Shown here piece after piece: positions 6,204-12,618 of a stretch of DNA of 12,618 bases. The notes under the pieces were generated by a model. The model saw only the letters and a program-made list of their open reading frames with translations, made no database searches and was not told the origin of the DNA. Positions within the stretch are counted from its first letter, which is position 1. Every line of letters starts with the position of its first letter. This DNA comes from Candidatus Aminicenantes bacterium UBA4085 (lineage in GTDB: Bacteria > Acidobacteriota > Aminicenantia > Aminicenantales > UBA4085). The DNA is taken from assembly GCA_002383325.1 (NCBI GenBank), contig DFYJ01000107.1, positions 1 to 12,618 of the forward strand, written 5' to 3'. Position numbers and translations under genes: made by a program.

Positions 6204-6837
6204 AGAGCAGCAGGAATTCAAGGGCAAGAACCTGGAGGACGCCATCCTCCATGCCGAGCACATCCTCAAGCTGACGCGGGCCGAGTTCAACTACGAGATC
6301 GTAACCGAGAAGACGCGCCTGTTCGGCATCAGCAAAGAGGTCGTCATCCGGGCCTGGCTCAAAGAGGCCCCGCCGGAGGATGCCGCGGCGGATTTCCTGG
6401 ACAAGCTGCTCAAGGTCTTCCCCCTGGAGATCAGCTACCGCGTCCAGAACCGGGGCGGCATCCTGTTCGTCGTCTTCGACGGTCCCGACAAACAGCTCCT
6501 GCTGTGGAAGGACGGTCAGCTCCTGCTGGCTCTGCAGCACATCCTGAACAAGATCTCCGGCGAGAAGGTCCAGGTGGACTGCGAGTTCTTCCGCAAGCGC
6601 AAGGAGAAGAAGATCCGCGATTACGCTCTGGAAGTGGCCGGCCACGTCCGCCAGAGCGGCCGCAGCGAGATCACCGACCTCATGAACCCCTACGAACGGA
6701 GGATCGTCCATATCGCCGTCGACCAAGTCCCCGGCATGGCCAGCGAGAGCCTGGGCGACGGGTTCCTGAAGCGGATCAAGATCTTCGCAGCCGGACGCGA
6801 CGGCAAGCGCACGCCTCCCCGGGAGGGCGAGGGCTGA
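6181..6837 (+). CDS. jag: RNA-binding protein Jag/KhpB (Jag_N, KH-II and R3H domains)
   Basis: Jag/KhpB (SpoIIIJ-associated) binds RNA and, in Gram-positives, partners KhpA to influence cell elongation and division; its role in diderms is poorly known. The 218 residues contain a Jag_N domain (about 15-62, with GKNLEDAILHA and TRLFGISKE), a KH-II domain (about 66-140) and an R3H domain (about 141-202). R3H is well kept: MNPYERRIVHIAV, with Arg173 and His177 forming R-x3-H, then ESLGDG and FLKRIKI. The KH loop is odd: where relatives have G-x-x-G before the ETLDALQ-like helix, this protein reads W109-K-D-G112, so the first glycine is missing. The ATG lies 23 bases inside the end of yidC, with AAGGCGAG upstream. 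The yidC-jag-mnmE order is typical. Confidence 0.92.
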   Translation: MENQEKSEEQQEFKGKNLEDAILHAEHILKLTRAEFNYEIVTEKTRLFGISKEVVIRAWLKEAPPEDAAADFLDKLLKVFPLEISYRVQNRGGILFVVFDGPDKQLLLWKDGQLLLALQHILNKISGEKVQVDCEFFRKRKEKKIRDYALEVAGHVRQSGRSEITDLMNPYERRIVHIAVDQVPGMASESLGDGFLKRIKIFAAGRDGKRTPPREGEG

Positions 6838-6850
6838 GCTCCGGTCCGCC

Positions 6851-8236
6851 ATGTTCGAGCCCGGCCCCGATGACACCATCGCGGCCGTCGCCACGCCCCC
6901 CGGCTCCGGGGGGATCGGCATCCTCCGGCTGAGCGGACCCCGCGCCGCCGCGATAGCTTCCCGGCTCTTCCGTCCGAAGCGATCCTGCCGGGGCGGCTAT
7001 CCCGAACGGCGGGCCGTCTTTGGGGCGGTTCTCGCCGGCAGGGGAGCCGATGCCCTGGACGAGGGATTCCTGATCTATTTCCCCGCACCCCGCTCCTATA
7101 CCCGCCAGGACGTTGTCGAGATCAGCTGCCACGGCAGCCCGGCCGTGCTGGAGGAGGCCCTCCGCCGGGCCGTTCGGGCCGGAGCCCGCTTGGCCGAGCC
7201 GGGTGAGTTCACTTTCCGGGCTTTCATCAACGGGCGCCTGGATCTCCTCCAGGCCGAGGCAGTCGATTCCCTCATCCGGTCCTTCACCCTGCCCCAGGCC
7301 CAGGCGGCCTTCCGCCAGGTCCGGGGAGGTCTCTCCGGCAAGATCGCCGGGCTGAGGAAGGACCTAGTCGGACTCCTGGCCGATGTGGAAGCCGGGATCG
7401 AGTTCCCCGACGAGGATCTGGGCCTTCGGGAAGTCGAAATCGGGAGGCGCCTGCGAAAGCTGCGGGCCGATATCGGGCGGCTGATCGTGAGCTTTGAGTC
7501 TGGCCGGAAGCTTATGGAAGGGTCCGTCCTGGCTCTGGCCGGGCGGACCAATGTGGGCAAATCCACCCTGTTCAACGCCCTCCTTGACGCTCCCCGGGCC
7601 ATTGTCTCGCGGGAAGCGGGGACGACGCGAGATCTGCTGCGCGAGCGGCTGCCGGTCAAGGACGGCCTCTTCCACCTCGTGGATATGGCCGGGCTCGGAT
7701 CGGGGCGCACCGCGATCGAGCGGGAAGGCATCCGCCGCGGCCGGGCCGAGGCCGAAGCGGCGGACGGCGTTCTGTTCGTCTTCGACGCGTCTCGCCCGGC
7801 CGGCCGCGAGGATCTGGCCCTGGCCCGGGCCTTCCCCGGGAAGAAAGCCGTCTTCGTCCTCAACAAGAGCGACCGGGCCCGGCGCTTCGATGCGGCCTGT
7901 CTCCTGGCCCTCCGCGCCGGGACGCCCTTGGTCGAGGTCTCCGCCCTGCGAGGCGACAACCTCGACATCCTGCGGGAAACGATCCACGATGTCTTCGGCC
8001 GTTCTCCCGGGAAGCGGGACGAGGACATCGTCCTTCACCTGCGCCAGAAGCAGGCCCTGGAAGAGATTGAAGCGGGCCTGCGAAGCGCGGCTTCCGTCCC
8101 CGGCGGCGGGTTACGGCCGGAGCTGGTGGCGGAAGAACTCAAGCCGGCCCTGAAGGGAATCGGCCGCCTGACCGGCGAGATTGTCCCCGACGACGTCCTG
8201 GCCGAGGTTTTCGGGCGCTTTTGCCTGGGAAAATAG
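6851..8236 (+). CDS. mnmE: tRNA uridine-5-carboxymethylaminomethyl(34) synthesis GTPase MnmE
   Basis: GTPase that works with MnmG to add the cmnm5 or nm5 group to U34 of tRNAs reading split codon boxes, using methylene-THF. The 461 residues (454 in E. coli) show the THF-binding N-domain (about 8-123, with DTIAAVATPPGSGGIGILRLSG), the helical domain, and an inserted G domain. In the G domain G1 is GRTNVGKS (231-238), G2 is GTTRD (257-261), G3 is DMAG (278-281, against the usual DTAG) and G4 is NKSD (338-341). Glu290 fits the catalytic Glu282 of E. coli. It ends CLGK, close to the family CIGK, keeping Cys458. It is 13 bases after jag and is followed by a hairpin before its partner mnmG. Confidence 0.97.
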   Translation: MFEPGPDDTIAAVATPPGSGGIGILRLSGPRAAAIASRLFRPKRSCRGGYPERRAVFGAVLAGRGADALDEGFLIYFPAPRSYTRQDVVEISCHGSPAVLEEALRRAVRAGARLAEPGEFTFRAFINGRLDLLQAEAVDSLIRSFTLPQAQAAFRQVRGGLSGKIAGLRKDLVGLLADVEAGIEFPDEDLGLREVEIGRRLRKLRADIGRLIVSFESGRKLMEGSVLALAGRTNVGKSTLFNALLDAPRAIVSREAGTTRDLLRERLPVKDGLFHLVDMAGLGSGRTAIEREGIRRGRAEAEAADGVLFVFDASRPAGREDLALARAFPGKKAVFVLNKSDRARRFDAACLLALRAGTPLVEVSALRGDNLDILRETIHDVFGRSPGKRDEDIVLHLRQKQALEEIEAGLRSAASVPGGGLRPELVAEELKPALKGIGRLTGEIVPDDVLAEVFGRFCLGK

Positions 8237-8247
8237 TCCTCCTTTTT

Positions 8248-8293
8248 GGCTCTTCGTCATATTCCCCCGAAATCCAGCGAAGAGCCCCCTTTT
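8248..8293 (+). terminator. Terminator-like hairpin between mnmE and mnmG (weak)
   Basis: GGCTCTTCG (8248-8256) and CGAAGAGCC (8278-8286) form a perfect 9-base-pair stem with a 21-base loop. CCC and then TTTT (8290-8293) follow. The large loop and the CCC between stem and T-run make it a poor intrinsic terminator. It may attenuate, slow, or process the message rather than end it. Confidence 0.4.
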
Positions 8294-8319
8294 CCCGGAA
8301 GGCGTAAAAACAAGCTCTC

Positions 8320-8349
8320 TTCCTAAGCGAGGCGCGTCTGTGCGATAAT
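8320..8349 (+). promoter_or_regulatory. Possible extended -10 promoter for the mnmG-par operon
   Basis: TGCGATAAT (8341-8349) gives a TGn extension and a 5-of-6 match to TATAAT. The -35 is weak (TTCCTA at 8320-8325, 18-base spacer). Directly downstream, TCCGGC and GCCGGA (8349-8366) could fold into a 6-base-pair leader hairpin. The remainder of 8237-8393 shows no gene. Together with the hairpin upstream this suggests that mnmG can be started separately from mnmE. Confidence 0.35.
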
Positions 8350-8393
8350 CCGGCCCGGCCGCCGGAATCCCCGCGGACAGGCTGCCGCGATCC

Positions 8394-10280
8394 ATGCCAC
8401 CCACCCGCAGCTCCGATTCATTCGACGTCGTCGTCATCGGCGCCGGCCATGCCGGCTGCGAGGCGGCCCACGCTGCGGCCGGCCTGGGCCTCGAAACCTG
8501 CCTGGTGACGATCCACCTGGAGACGATCGCCCAGATGTCCTGCAATCCGGCCATTGGAGGGCTGGCCAAGGGGCACTTGGTAAGGGAGATCGACGCCCTG
8601 GGCGGGATCATGGGCATATTGGCGGATCGGACCGGCATCCATTTCCGGCTCCTCAACCGCAGCCGGGGAGCTGCCGTGCAGGCGCCGCGCGTCCAAAGCG
8701 ACAAGGCCGGGTACAGGCAAGCCATGACATCGCTCTTGGAGGGACTGCCCCATCTGAGCCTCTACCAGGGCATCATTACGGAGATTCTGGTCAAGGAAGG
8801 CCGAGTCTCCGGCGTCCGGATGATCGACGGATCGGAGCTCAGGGCCGGAGCGGTCGTGGCCGCCCCAGGCACATTCCTCAACGGCCTTATCCATATCGGC
8901 GAGAGCAGCTACTCTGCCGGCCGAGCCAACGAACCTGCCTCGAGGGAGCTTAGCGAGAGTCTGCAGAAGATCGGGCATCGGACTTTCCGTTTGAAGACGG
9001 GAACGCCCATGCGGCTGGATAGGGGATCGATCGACTGGTCCCGCTTCGAGCCTCAGGCGGGGGATGAGCCGCCCGTTCCATTCTCCTACCGGACTCGGGA
9101 GCGTCTGGAAAATAAAGTGCTCTGCCACCTGGGCCACACCACTCCCGAGACCCATGAAGTCATACGGGCGAACATCGGGCGCTCCCCGCTCTTCGGGGGG
9201 ACCATCAAGGGCATCGGAGCCCGCTACTGCCCCTCGATCGAGGACAAGGTCATTAAGTTTCCGCATCACCCGAGGCATCAGTTTTTCCTGGAGCCGGAGG
9301 GCCTGGAAACCTCCGAGATCTATGTCAACGGGCTGTCGACTAGCTTGCCCCTGGACATTCAGAAAGCGATTCTGAAGAGCATCCCCGGCCTGGATGGGGC
9401 CAAGATTCTACGGCCTGCTTACGCCATCGAATATGATGCCTTTGCTCCCTTGGACCTGCGGCCCACGCTGGAGTCCCGTCTTGTCGCGGGGCTTTATCTA
9501 GCCGGGCAGATCAACGGGACGTCGGGCTATGAAGAGGCAGCAGCGCAGGGGCTTGTGGCCGGCCTGAATGCCGCGCTCAAGATCCGGCGACGAGCGCCGT
9601 TCGTCCCGGATCGGAACGAATCCTACCTGGGCGTCCTCATCGACGACCTTATCGGGAAAGGAGTCGCGGAGCCTTACCGCCTGTTCACTTCCCGCTCGGA
9701 GCGCCGCCTGCACTTGCGCATCGACAATGCCGATGTCCGCCTCATGCCGCTGGGCCGCGAGATCGGACTCCTGCCGCCGGAGATCTACGATGATTTTCTG
9801 CGCCGAAGGGAAAGGATCGGTCGGGCCTTCAAGGCCCTGGGGTCGACGAAGGTCAAGACCCAAAAGGGAGACAGCATCCCCCTTGCGGACTTCCTCAAGA
9901 TGCCTGAACACCATTGGCCTGATGTGCTACAATACGCCCGGCTCAGCGAACCGCTGAACGAGGAGGAGGCCCGGTATGTGGAGGCGGAGATCAAGTATGA
10001 AGGCTACCTCCGCAAGCAGGAGAAGGAGATCTCCAAGCTCCGCAAGATGGATGGCGTCAGGATCCCGGCCGGGCTCGACCTGACAACGATTCATGGACTG
10101 ACCAGGGAAGCGATCGAGAAGATGGCCCAGGCAAAACCCAAGACGATCGGGGAGATGAAAAAGATATCCGGATTGACGCCGGCGGATGTTTTCTGCGTCT
10201 ATATCCGCGTCGGCTCGGCCGGGCGCAAGCCTCGGCCCAAGGCCGATGTTCCACGTGGAACATCAGGGCGCTATGAATAA
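8394..10280 (+). CDS. mnmG: tRNA uridine-5-carboxymethylaminomethyl(34) synthesis enzyme MnmG (GidA)
   Basis: FAD- and NADH-dependent partner of MnmE in cmnm5U34/nm5U34 synthesis. The 628 residues start with a Rossmann FAD motif, [15 protein letters not shown] (11-25). The first GidA signature is [22 protein letters not shown] (50-71) and the second is [17 protein letters not shown] (about 372-388). The C-terminal helical domain that docks MnmE is present ([34 protein letters not shown]). ATG 8394 is the only start before the FAD motif and has only a weak ribosome site. The last 18 or so residues ([18 protein letters not shown]) are a basic tail that also encodes a parS palindrome. The stop overlaps parA by eight bases. 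The usual next gene, rsmG (gidB), is absent. Confidence 0.97.
   Translation: MPPTRSSDSFDVVVIGAGHAGCEAAHAAAGLGLETCLVTIHLETIAQMSCNPAIGGLAKGHLVREIDALGGIMGILADRTGIHFRLLNRSRGAAVQAPRVQSDKAGYRQAMTSLLEGLPHLSLYQGIITEILVKEGRVSGVRMIDGSELRAGAVVAAPGTFLNGLIHIGESSYSAGRANEPASRELSESLQKIGHRTFRLKTGTPMRLDRGSIDWSRFEPQAGDEPPVPFSYRTRERLENKVLCHLGHTTPETHEVIRANIGRSPLFGGTIKGIGARYCPSIEDKVIKFPHHPRHQFFLEPEGLETSEIYVNGLSTSLPLDIQKAILKSIPGLDGAKILRPAYAIEYDAFAPLDLRPTLESRLVAGLYLAGQINGTSGYEEAAAQGLVAGLNAALKIRRRAPFVPDRNESYLGVLIDDLIGKGVAEPYRLFTSRSERRLHLRIDNADVRLMPLGREIGLLPPEIYDDFLRRRERIGRAFKALGSTKVKTQKGDSIPLADFLKMPEHHWPDVLQYARLSEPLNEEEARYVEAEIKYEGYLRKQEKEISKLRKMDGVRIPAGLDLTTIHGLTREAIEKMAQAKPKTIGEMKKISGLTPADVFCVYIRVGSAGRKPRPKADVPRGTSGRYE
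10245..10264. promoter_or_regulatory. parS: parS centromere site inside the 3' end of mnmG
   Basis: TGTTCCACGTGGAACA (10247-10262) is a perfect 16-base palindrome matching the chromosomal parS consensus (TGTTTCACGTGAAACA and close variants). The symmetry extends two more bases on each side to 10245-10264. ParB dimers load here and spread as CTP-dependent clamps. The site lies nine bases before the parA ATG and is read as ADVPRGTS in MnmG. The only CACGTG core of this type I see in the window is here. Confidence 0.93.
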
Positions 10281-11028
10281 AATCGTTGCTGTCGCGAACC
10301 AGAAGGGCGGGGTGGGGAAGACCACGACTTCGATCAATCTCGCCGCCGCCCTGGCATTCAAGAAACAGCGCGTCCTGTTGGTCGACTTCGACCCCCAGGG
10401 GATGGCTACGGCCGGCCTGGGCATACCGCGTGAGCCGAACAAGGGAATTTACCAGGCCATGATGAACGGCCTGGATATCATGGAGTGCATCACAGGAACG
10501 GAGCTCGACAACCTGTACGTCTGTCCCTGTTCCCCTGAGCTGGCGGGAGTCGAAGCGGAGCTGTTCACCAGGGAAAGGCGCGAATTCGCCCTGCGCGAGG
10601 CGCTGGAGAAAGCCCGCCCGCGGTTCGGTTACATTTTTATCGATTGCCCACCTTCCCTGGGATTCCTGACCATCAACGCCCTTTCGGCCGCGGACTCCAT
10701 TCTCATCCCGGTCCAGACGGAGTTCTTCTGCATGGAGGGGATCCCCGACCTCCTGCGCACGCTCGACGAAGTCCGCACTTATTTCAATCCTGGACTGAAG
10801 ATTGAGGGAATCCTCCTGACCATGTTCGACGAGCGGACGAACCTGTCCAAGCAGGTTTCCGATGAGGTCAGAAAGTCGCTCAAGTCCGTCGTCTATGAGT
10901 CCGTTATTCCCAGAAGCATCCGGCTGGCCGAGGCGCCCAGCTTCGGTAAACCGGTCCTGCTCTATGATGCCCGTTCCCGTGGCGCGGAAGCCTATATGAA
11001 GCTGGCCGAGGAGATCCTGCAGAAATGA
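10273..11028 (+). CDS. parA: Chromosome partitioning ATPase ParA (Soj)
   Basis: Deviant Walker-type ATPase that binds DNA as an ATP dimer and moves ParB-parS complexes during chromosome segregation. From ATG 10273 it is 251 residues, like Soj (253). It has the deviant Walker A KGGVGKTT (11-18), the A' motif VDFDPQG (37-43) and a Walker B region [16 protein letters not shown]. It lacks an N-terminal DNA-binding extension, which places it with chromosomal rather than plasmid type Ia ParAs. The frame is open upstream to 10186, and an ATG at 10246 lies inside parS (reading MFHVEH). ATG 10273 is preferred because [13 protein letters not shown] is the family start and AGGG precedes it by four bases. 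It overlaps mnmG by eight bases and parB by ATGA. Confidence 0.96.
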   Translation: MNKIVAVANQKGGVGKTTTSINLAAALAFKKQRVLLVDFDPQGMATAGLGIPREPNKGIYQAMMNGLDIMECITGTELDNLYVCPCSPELAGVEAELFTRERREFALREALEKARPRFGYIFIDCPPSLGFLTINALSAADSILIPVQTEFFCMEGIPDLLRTLDEVRTYFNPGLKIEGILLTMFDERTNLSKQVSDEVRKSLKSVVYESVIPRSIRLAEAPSFGKPVLLYDARSRGAEAYMKLAEEILQK

Positions 11029-11873
11029 AAAAAGCCCTAGGCAAAGGCATTAAAGCGTTCATTCCAGAAGAGTTCGGGATACTCAAGGATGAGAAGTACG
11101 CCGATGTGGACATCGACCTGGTCAAGCCCAATCCCGACCAGCCCCGGGTTGATTTCCGGGACGAGGCGATCGAAGAGCTGGCCGCCTCAATCCGCGAAGC
11201 CGGCGTGCTGCAGCCGATCGTTGTCGTCCCGGAGGCGGGCTATTATAAGATCATCATCGGCGAGCGGCGCTTCCGGGCGGCCCGCAAAGCGGGCTTGAAG
11301 AAGATCCCCGTGCTCATCCGCCACATCCCGCCGGAGAGCCAGCTGGAGATCTCGCTGATCGAGAACCTCCAGCGCGAGCAGCTCAACCCGATGGAGGTTG
11401 CGGCGGCCTATCATCGCCTGATGGATGATCTGAGCTACACCCAGCAGGAAGTCGCGGAGAAAGTCGGCAAGGATCGGGCCTCGGTGACCAACACCCTGCG
11501 GCTCCTGAAGCTGCCGGCCGAGATCCAGGAGCATCTCCGAGAGGGCCGCCTGAGCATGGGCCACGCCAAGGCCATCCTGTCGTTGGAGGAAGAGCGCGGC
11601 CAGATCGAGCTGGCCCGCCGCATCATCAGCCGCGGCCTGTCCGTGCGGGAAGCCGAGACGGCCGTCTCCGGCCGCAAGGCGCCGGAGGACAAGCCGCGTG
11701 TCGCCCGCCGACTCGATCCGAATCTGGCCGCGGTCCAGGAAGACCTGCTTCGGGTCCTCGGGACCAAGGTGGCGATCGAGGGCACGGCCAAGAAGGGTGT
11801 CATCAAGGTTCATTATTACACCCTGGACGACCTCAACCGGATTTATGATCTCATGAAGGGAGCGACGGCATGA
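11025..11873 (+). CDS. parB: Chromosome partitioning protein ParB (Spo0J)
   Basis: CTP-dependent DNA clamp that binds parS and stimulates ParA. The 282 residues begin [14 protein letters not shown], the ParA-interacting start seen in chromosomal ParBs. The CTP-binding N-domain follows (about 27-120), with DQPRVDF, box [11 protein letters not shown] (79-87) and box [18 protein letters not shown] (113-129). The helix-turn-helix that reads parS is at about 137-163 ([27 protein letters not shown]). A charged linker and C-terminal dimer domain complete it (about 235-282). It overlaps parA and the bactofilin gene by ATGA at both ends, so the three products are probably made in a fixed ratio. Its target site is seen about 760 bases upstream. 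Confidence 0.97.
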   Translation: MKKALGKGIKAFIPEEFGILKDEKYADVDIDLVKPNPDQPRVDFRDEAIEELAASIREAGVLQPIVVVPEAGYYKIIIGERRFRAARKAGLKKIPVLIRHIPPESQLEISLIENLQREQLNPMEVAAAYHRLMDDLSYTQQEVAEKVGKDRASVTNTLRLLKLPAEIQEHLREGRLSMGHAKAILSLEEERGQIELARRIISRGLSVREAETAVSGRKAPEDKPRVARRLDPNLAAVQEDLLRVLGTKVAIEGTAKKGVIKVHYYTLDDLNRIYDLMKGATA

Positions 11874-12262
11874 AAGACGTGAAAGATCGCAAGGTCGACG
11901 AGTCCAAGATTTCGGGTTTCTTCGACGACGGCACGGAGTTCAACGGCGAGCTCAAGTTCACCGGTTCGTTCCGTGTCGACGGCTTCTTCAAGGGCCGGAT
12001 CGAATCCGAGTCCCAGCTGATCATCGGCGAGCGGGGCAAGGTCGAGGCGGACGCCAAGGTCGGCTTCGCCCTCATCAACGGCGAGTTCCGGGGTACGATC
12101 CAGGCCTCCGAACGGGTCGAGATCCACAGCCGAGGGCGCGTCTTCGGCACGATCCAGACACCCAAGCTGATCATCGCCGAAGGCGCCTACCTGGAGGCCA
12201 ACTGCCAGACGCTGGAAGCGAAACCGGCCGAGGAAGAGATCAAGTCGATCATCGAGCCATGA
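11870..12262 (+). CDS. Bactofilin-family cytoskeletal protein
   Basis: Bactofilins (DUF583) polymerise without nucleotide into filaments or membrane patches that organise cell-wall enzymes, stalks or, in Myxococcus, the chromosome segregation machinery. The 130 residues show short beta-helix repeats: [78 protein letters not shown], spanning about residues 23-112. The flanking tails are short and charged; no transmembrane segment is seen. The N-terminus ([17 protein letters not shown]) could hold a membrane or polymer contact, but this is not shown. It is tied by ATGA overlaps to parB before it and kdsB after it. The family call is firm; the partner and cellular role are inferred. Confidence 0.94.
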   Translation: MKDVKDRKVDESKISGFFDDGTEFNGELKFTGSFRVDGFFKGRIESESQLIIGERGKVEADAKVGFALINGEFRGTIQASERVEIHSRGRVFGTIQTPKLIIAEGAYLEANCQTLEAKPAEEEIKSIIEP

Positions 12263-12618
12263 CCAGAGGCTCGGCGCTCGGCGTCATCCCCGTCCGCTAC
12301 GGGTCCAGCCGCTTCCCCGGCAAGCCCCTGGCCCCCATCCTGGGCCGGCCCATGATCCAATGGGTCTGGGAGGGCGCGTCCCGGGCCGCCTGCTTGGGCC
12401 GTTTGGTGGTGGCCACGGACGACGTCCGCATCCTGGAGGCCGCCCGCGGCTTCGGAGCGGAGGCGGAGATGACGTCGAGTGGCTGCGCCTCGGGCACGGA
12501 CCGGGCCGCCGAGGTGGCCGCCCGCCATGACGCCGCGATCATCGTCAACATCCAGGGCGACGAGCCCCTCATCACTGGGGACATGCTCGATCCGCTGGGG
12601 GAGGCGATCGAAGCCGGG
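12259..12618 (+). CDS. kdsB: 3-deoxy-manno-octulosonate cytidylyltransferase (CMP-Kdo synthetase), 3' partial
   Basis: Activates Kdo with CTP to CMP-Kdo for the LPS inner core, in the cytoplasm. The ATG overlaps the bactofilin stop (ATGA). The frame stays open for 120 codons to the right edge, about half of the usual 245-260 residues. The visible part carries the family motifs: [16 protein letters not shown] (9-24), [10 protein letters not shown] (29-38), VVATDD (50-55), [16 protein letters not shown] (71-86) and [10 protein letters not shown] (96-105), whose Asp101 fits the metal-binding aspartate. It therefore looks intact, not broken. The usual Ala-Arg-Tyr is Val-Arg-Tyr here. Its presence shows that the host makes Kdo-containing LPS or a related glycan. 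A CMP-pseudaminic or CMP-sialic synthetase is less likely given the SGTDR and QGDEP motifs. Confidence 0.93.
   Translation, partial: MTRGSALGVIPVRYGSSRFPGKPLAPILGRPMIQWVWEGASRAACLGRLVVATDDVRILEAARGFGAEAEMTSSGCASGTDRAAEVAARHDAAIIVNIQGDEPLITGDMLDPLGEAIEAG

Noticed and set aside
6055..6921. Minus-strand open frame of 288 codons across yidC end, jag and mnmE start
   Set aside because: Spans three real genes in the opposite direction and shows no domain.
7096..8028. Minus-strand open frame of 310 codons opposite mnmE
   Set aside because: Ser/Arg-rich antisense shadow of a gene with all MnmE motifs; no recognisable fold.
8888..8896. TTATCCATA, one mismatch from a DnaA box, near 8888
   Set aside because: A single imperfect copy inside mnmG coding sequence with no cluster or AT-rich unwinding element; no evidence for oriC.
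8418..9278. Minus-strand open frame of 286 codons opposite mnmG
   Set aside because: Antisense shadow; MnmG is full length and intact.
10186..10272. Longer ParA start inside mnmG (including ATG at 10246 within parS)
   Set aside because: The ParA family begins at [13 protein letters not shown] and a ribosome site precedes ATG 10273; the extra residues are out-of-frame MnmG and parS sequence.

Overview
This window is a densely packed stretch of chromosomal housekeeping genes from a GC-rich, Gram-negative-type (diderm) bacterium. The diderm call rests on kdsB (Kdo activation for LPS), a YidC with a large periplasmic-type P1 domain, and a bactofilin. CarD, an Hfq-like protein with a long Pro/Gly-rich N-terminus, and the gene order suggest a deep-branching phylum such as Acidobacteriota or Aminicenantota. 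That placement is inference with low confidence; a 16S or marker-gene tree would settle it. I see no transposase, integrase, CRISPR array, tRNA, rRNA or prophage gene, and no gene-free gap over 160 bases.

Layout. (1) 1-1390, plus strand: an Hfq-like Sm-fold gene, cut off at the left edge, overlaps pdxA (vitamin B6) by ATGA. (2) 1373-3619, minus strand: carD, then a CorC/HlyC-type membrane CBS protein, then smpB. This set converges on pdxA with an 18-base overlap. (3) 3620-3774: a divergent control region. It holds a near-consensus carD promoter pointing left, a good sigma-70-type promoter pointing right, and a perfect 21-base palindrome between them. (4) 3775-8236, plus strand: the classical rpmH-rnpA-yidD-yidC-jag-mnmE series. 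(5) 8237-8393: a weak terminator-like hairpin and a possible extended -10 promoter. (6) 8394-12618, plus strand: mnmG-parA-parB-bactofilin-kdsB, tightly overlapping, with kdsB cut off at the right edge. A perfect parS palindrome lies inside the last codons of mnmG, just before parA.

How the genes work together. RpmH, RnpA, YidD, YidC and Jag/KhpB serve ribosome assembly, tRNA 5' processing and membrane protein insertion. MnmE and MnmG form the complex that modifies U34 of certain tRNAs. ParA, ParB and parS form a complete chromosome segregation module. It is followed by a bactofilin with a stop-start overlap, which suggests that segregation and a cell-envelope scaffold are made together. SmpB (ribosome rescue) and CarD (RNA polymerase, rRNA promoters) link the minus-strand operon to growth control.

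The most interesting points are the parABS-bactofilin coupling, the parS inside mnmG, the predicted leaderless carD mRNA, the palindrome in the divergent promoter region, the open rnpA frame running across all of rpmH (as in Thermus), and an AT-only-like codon cluster at the start of yidD. No wholly new multi-gene system is evident.
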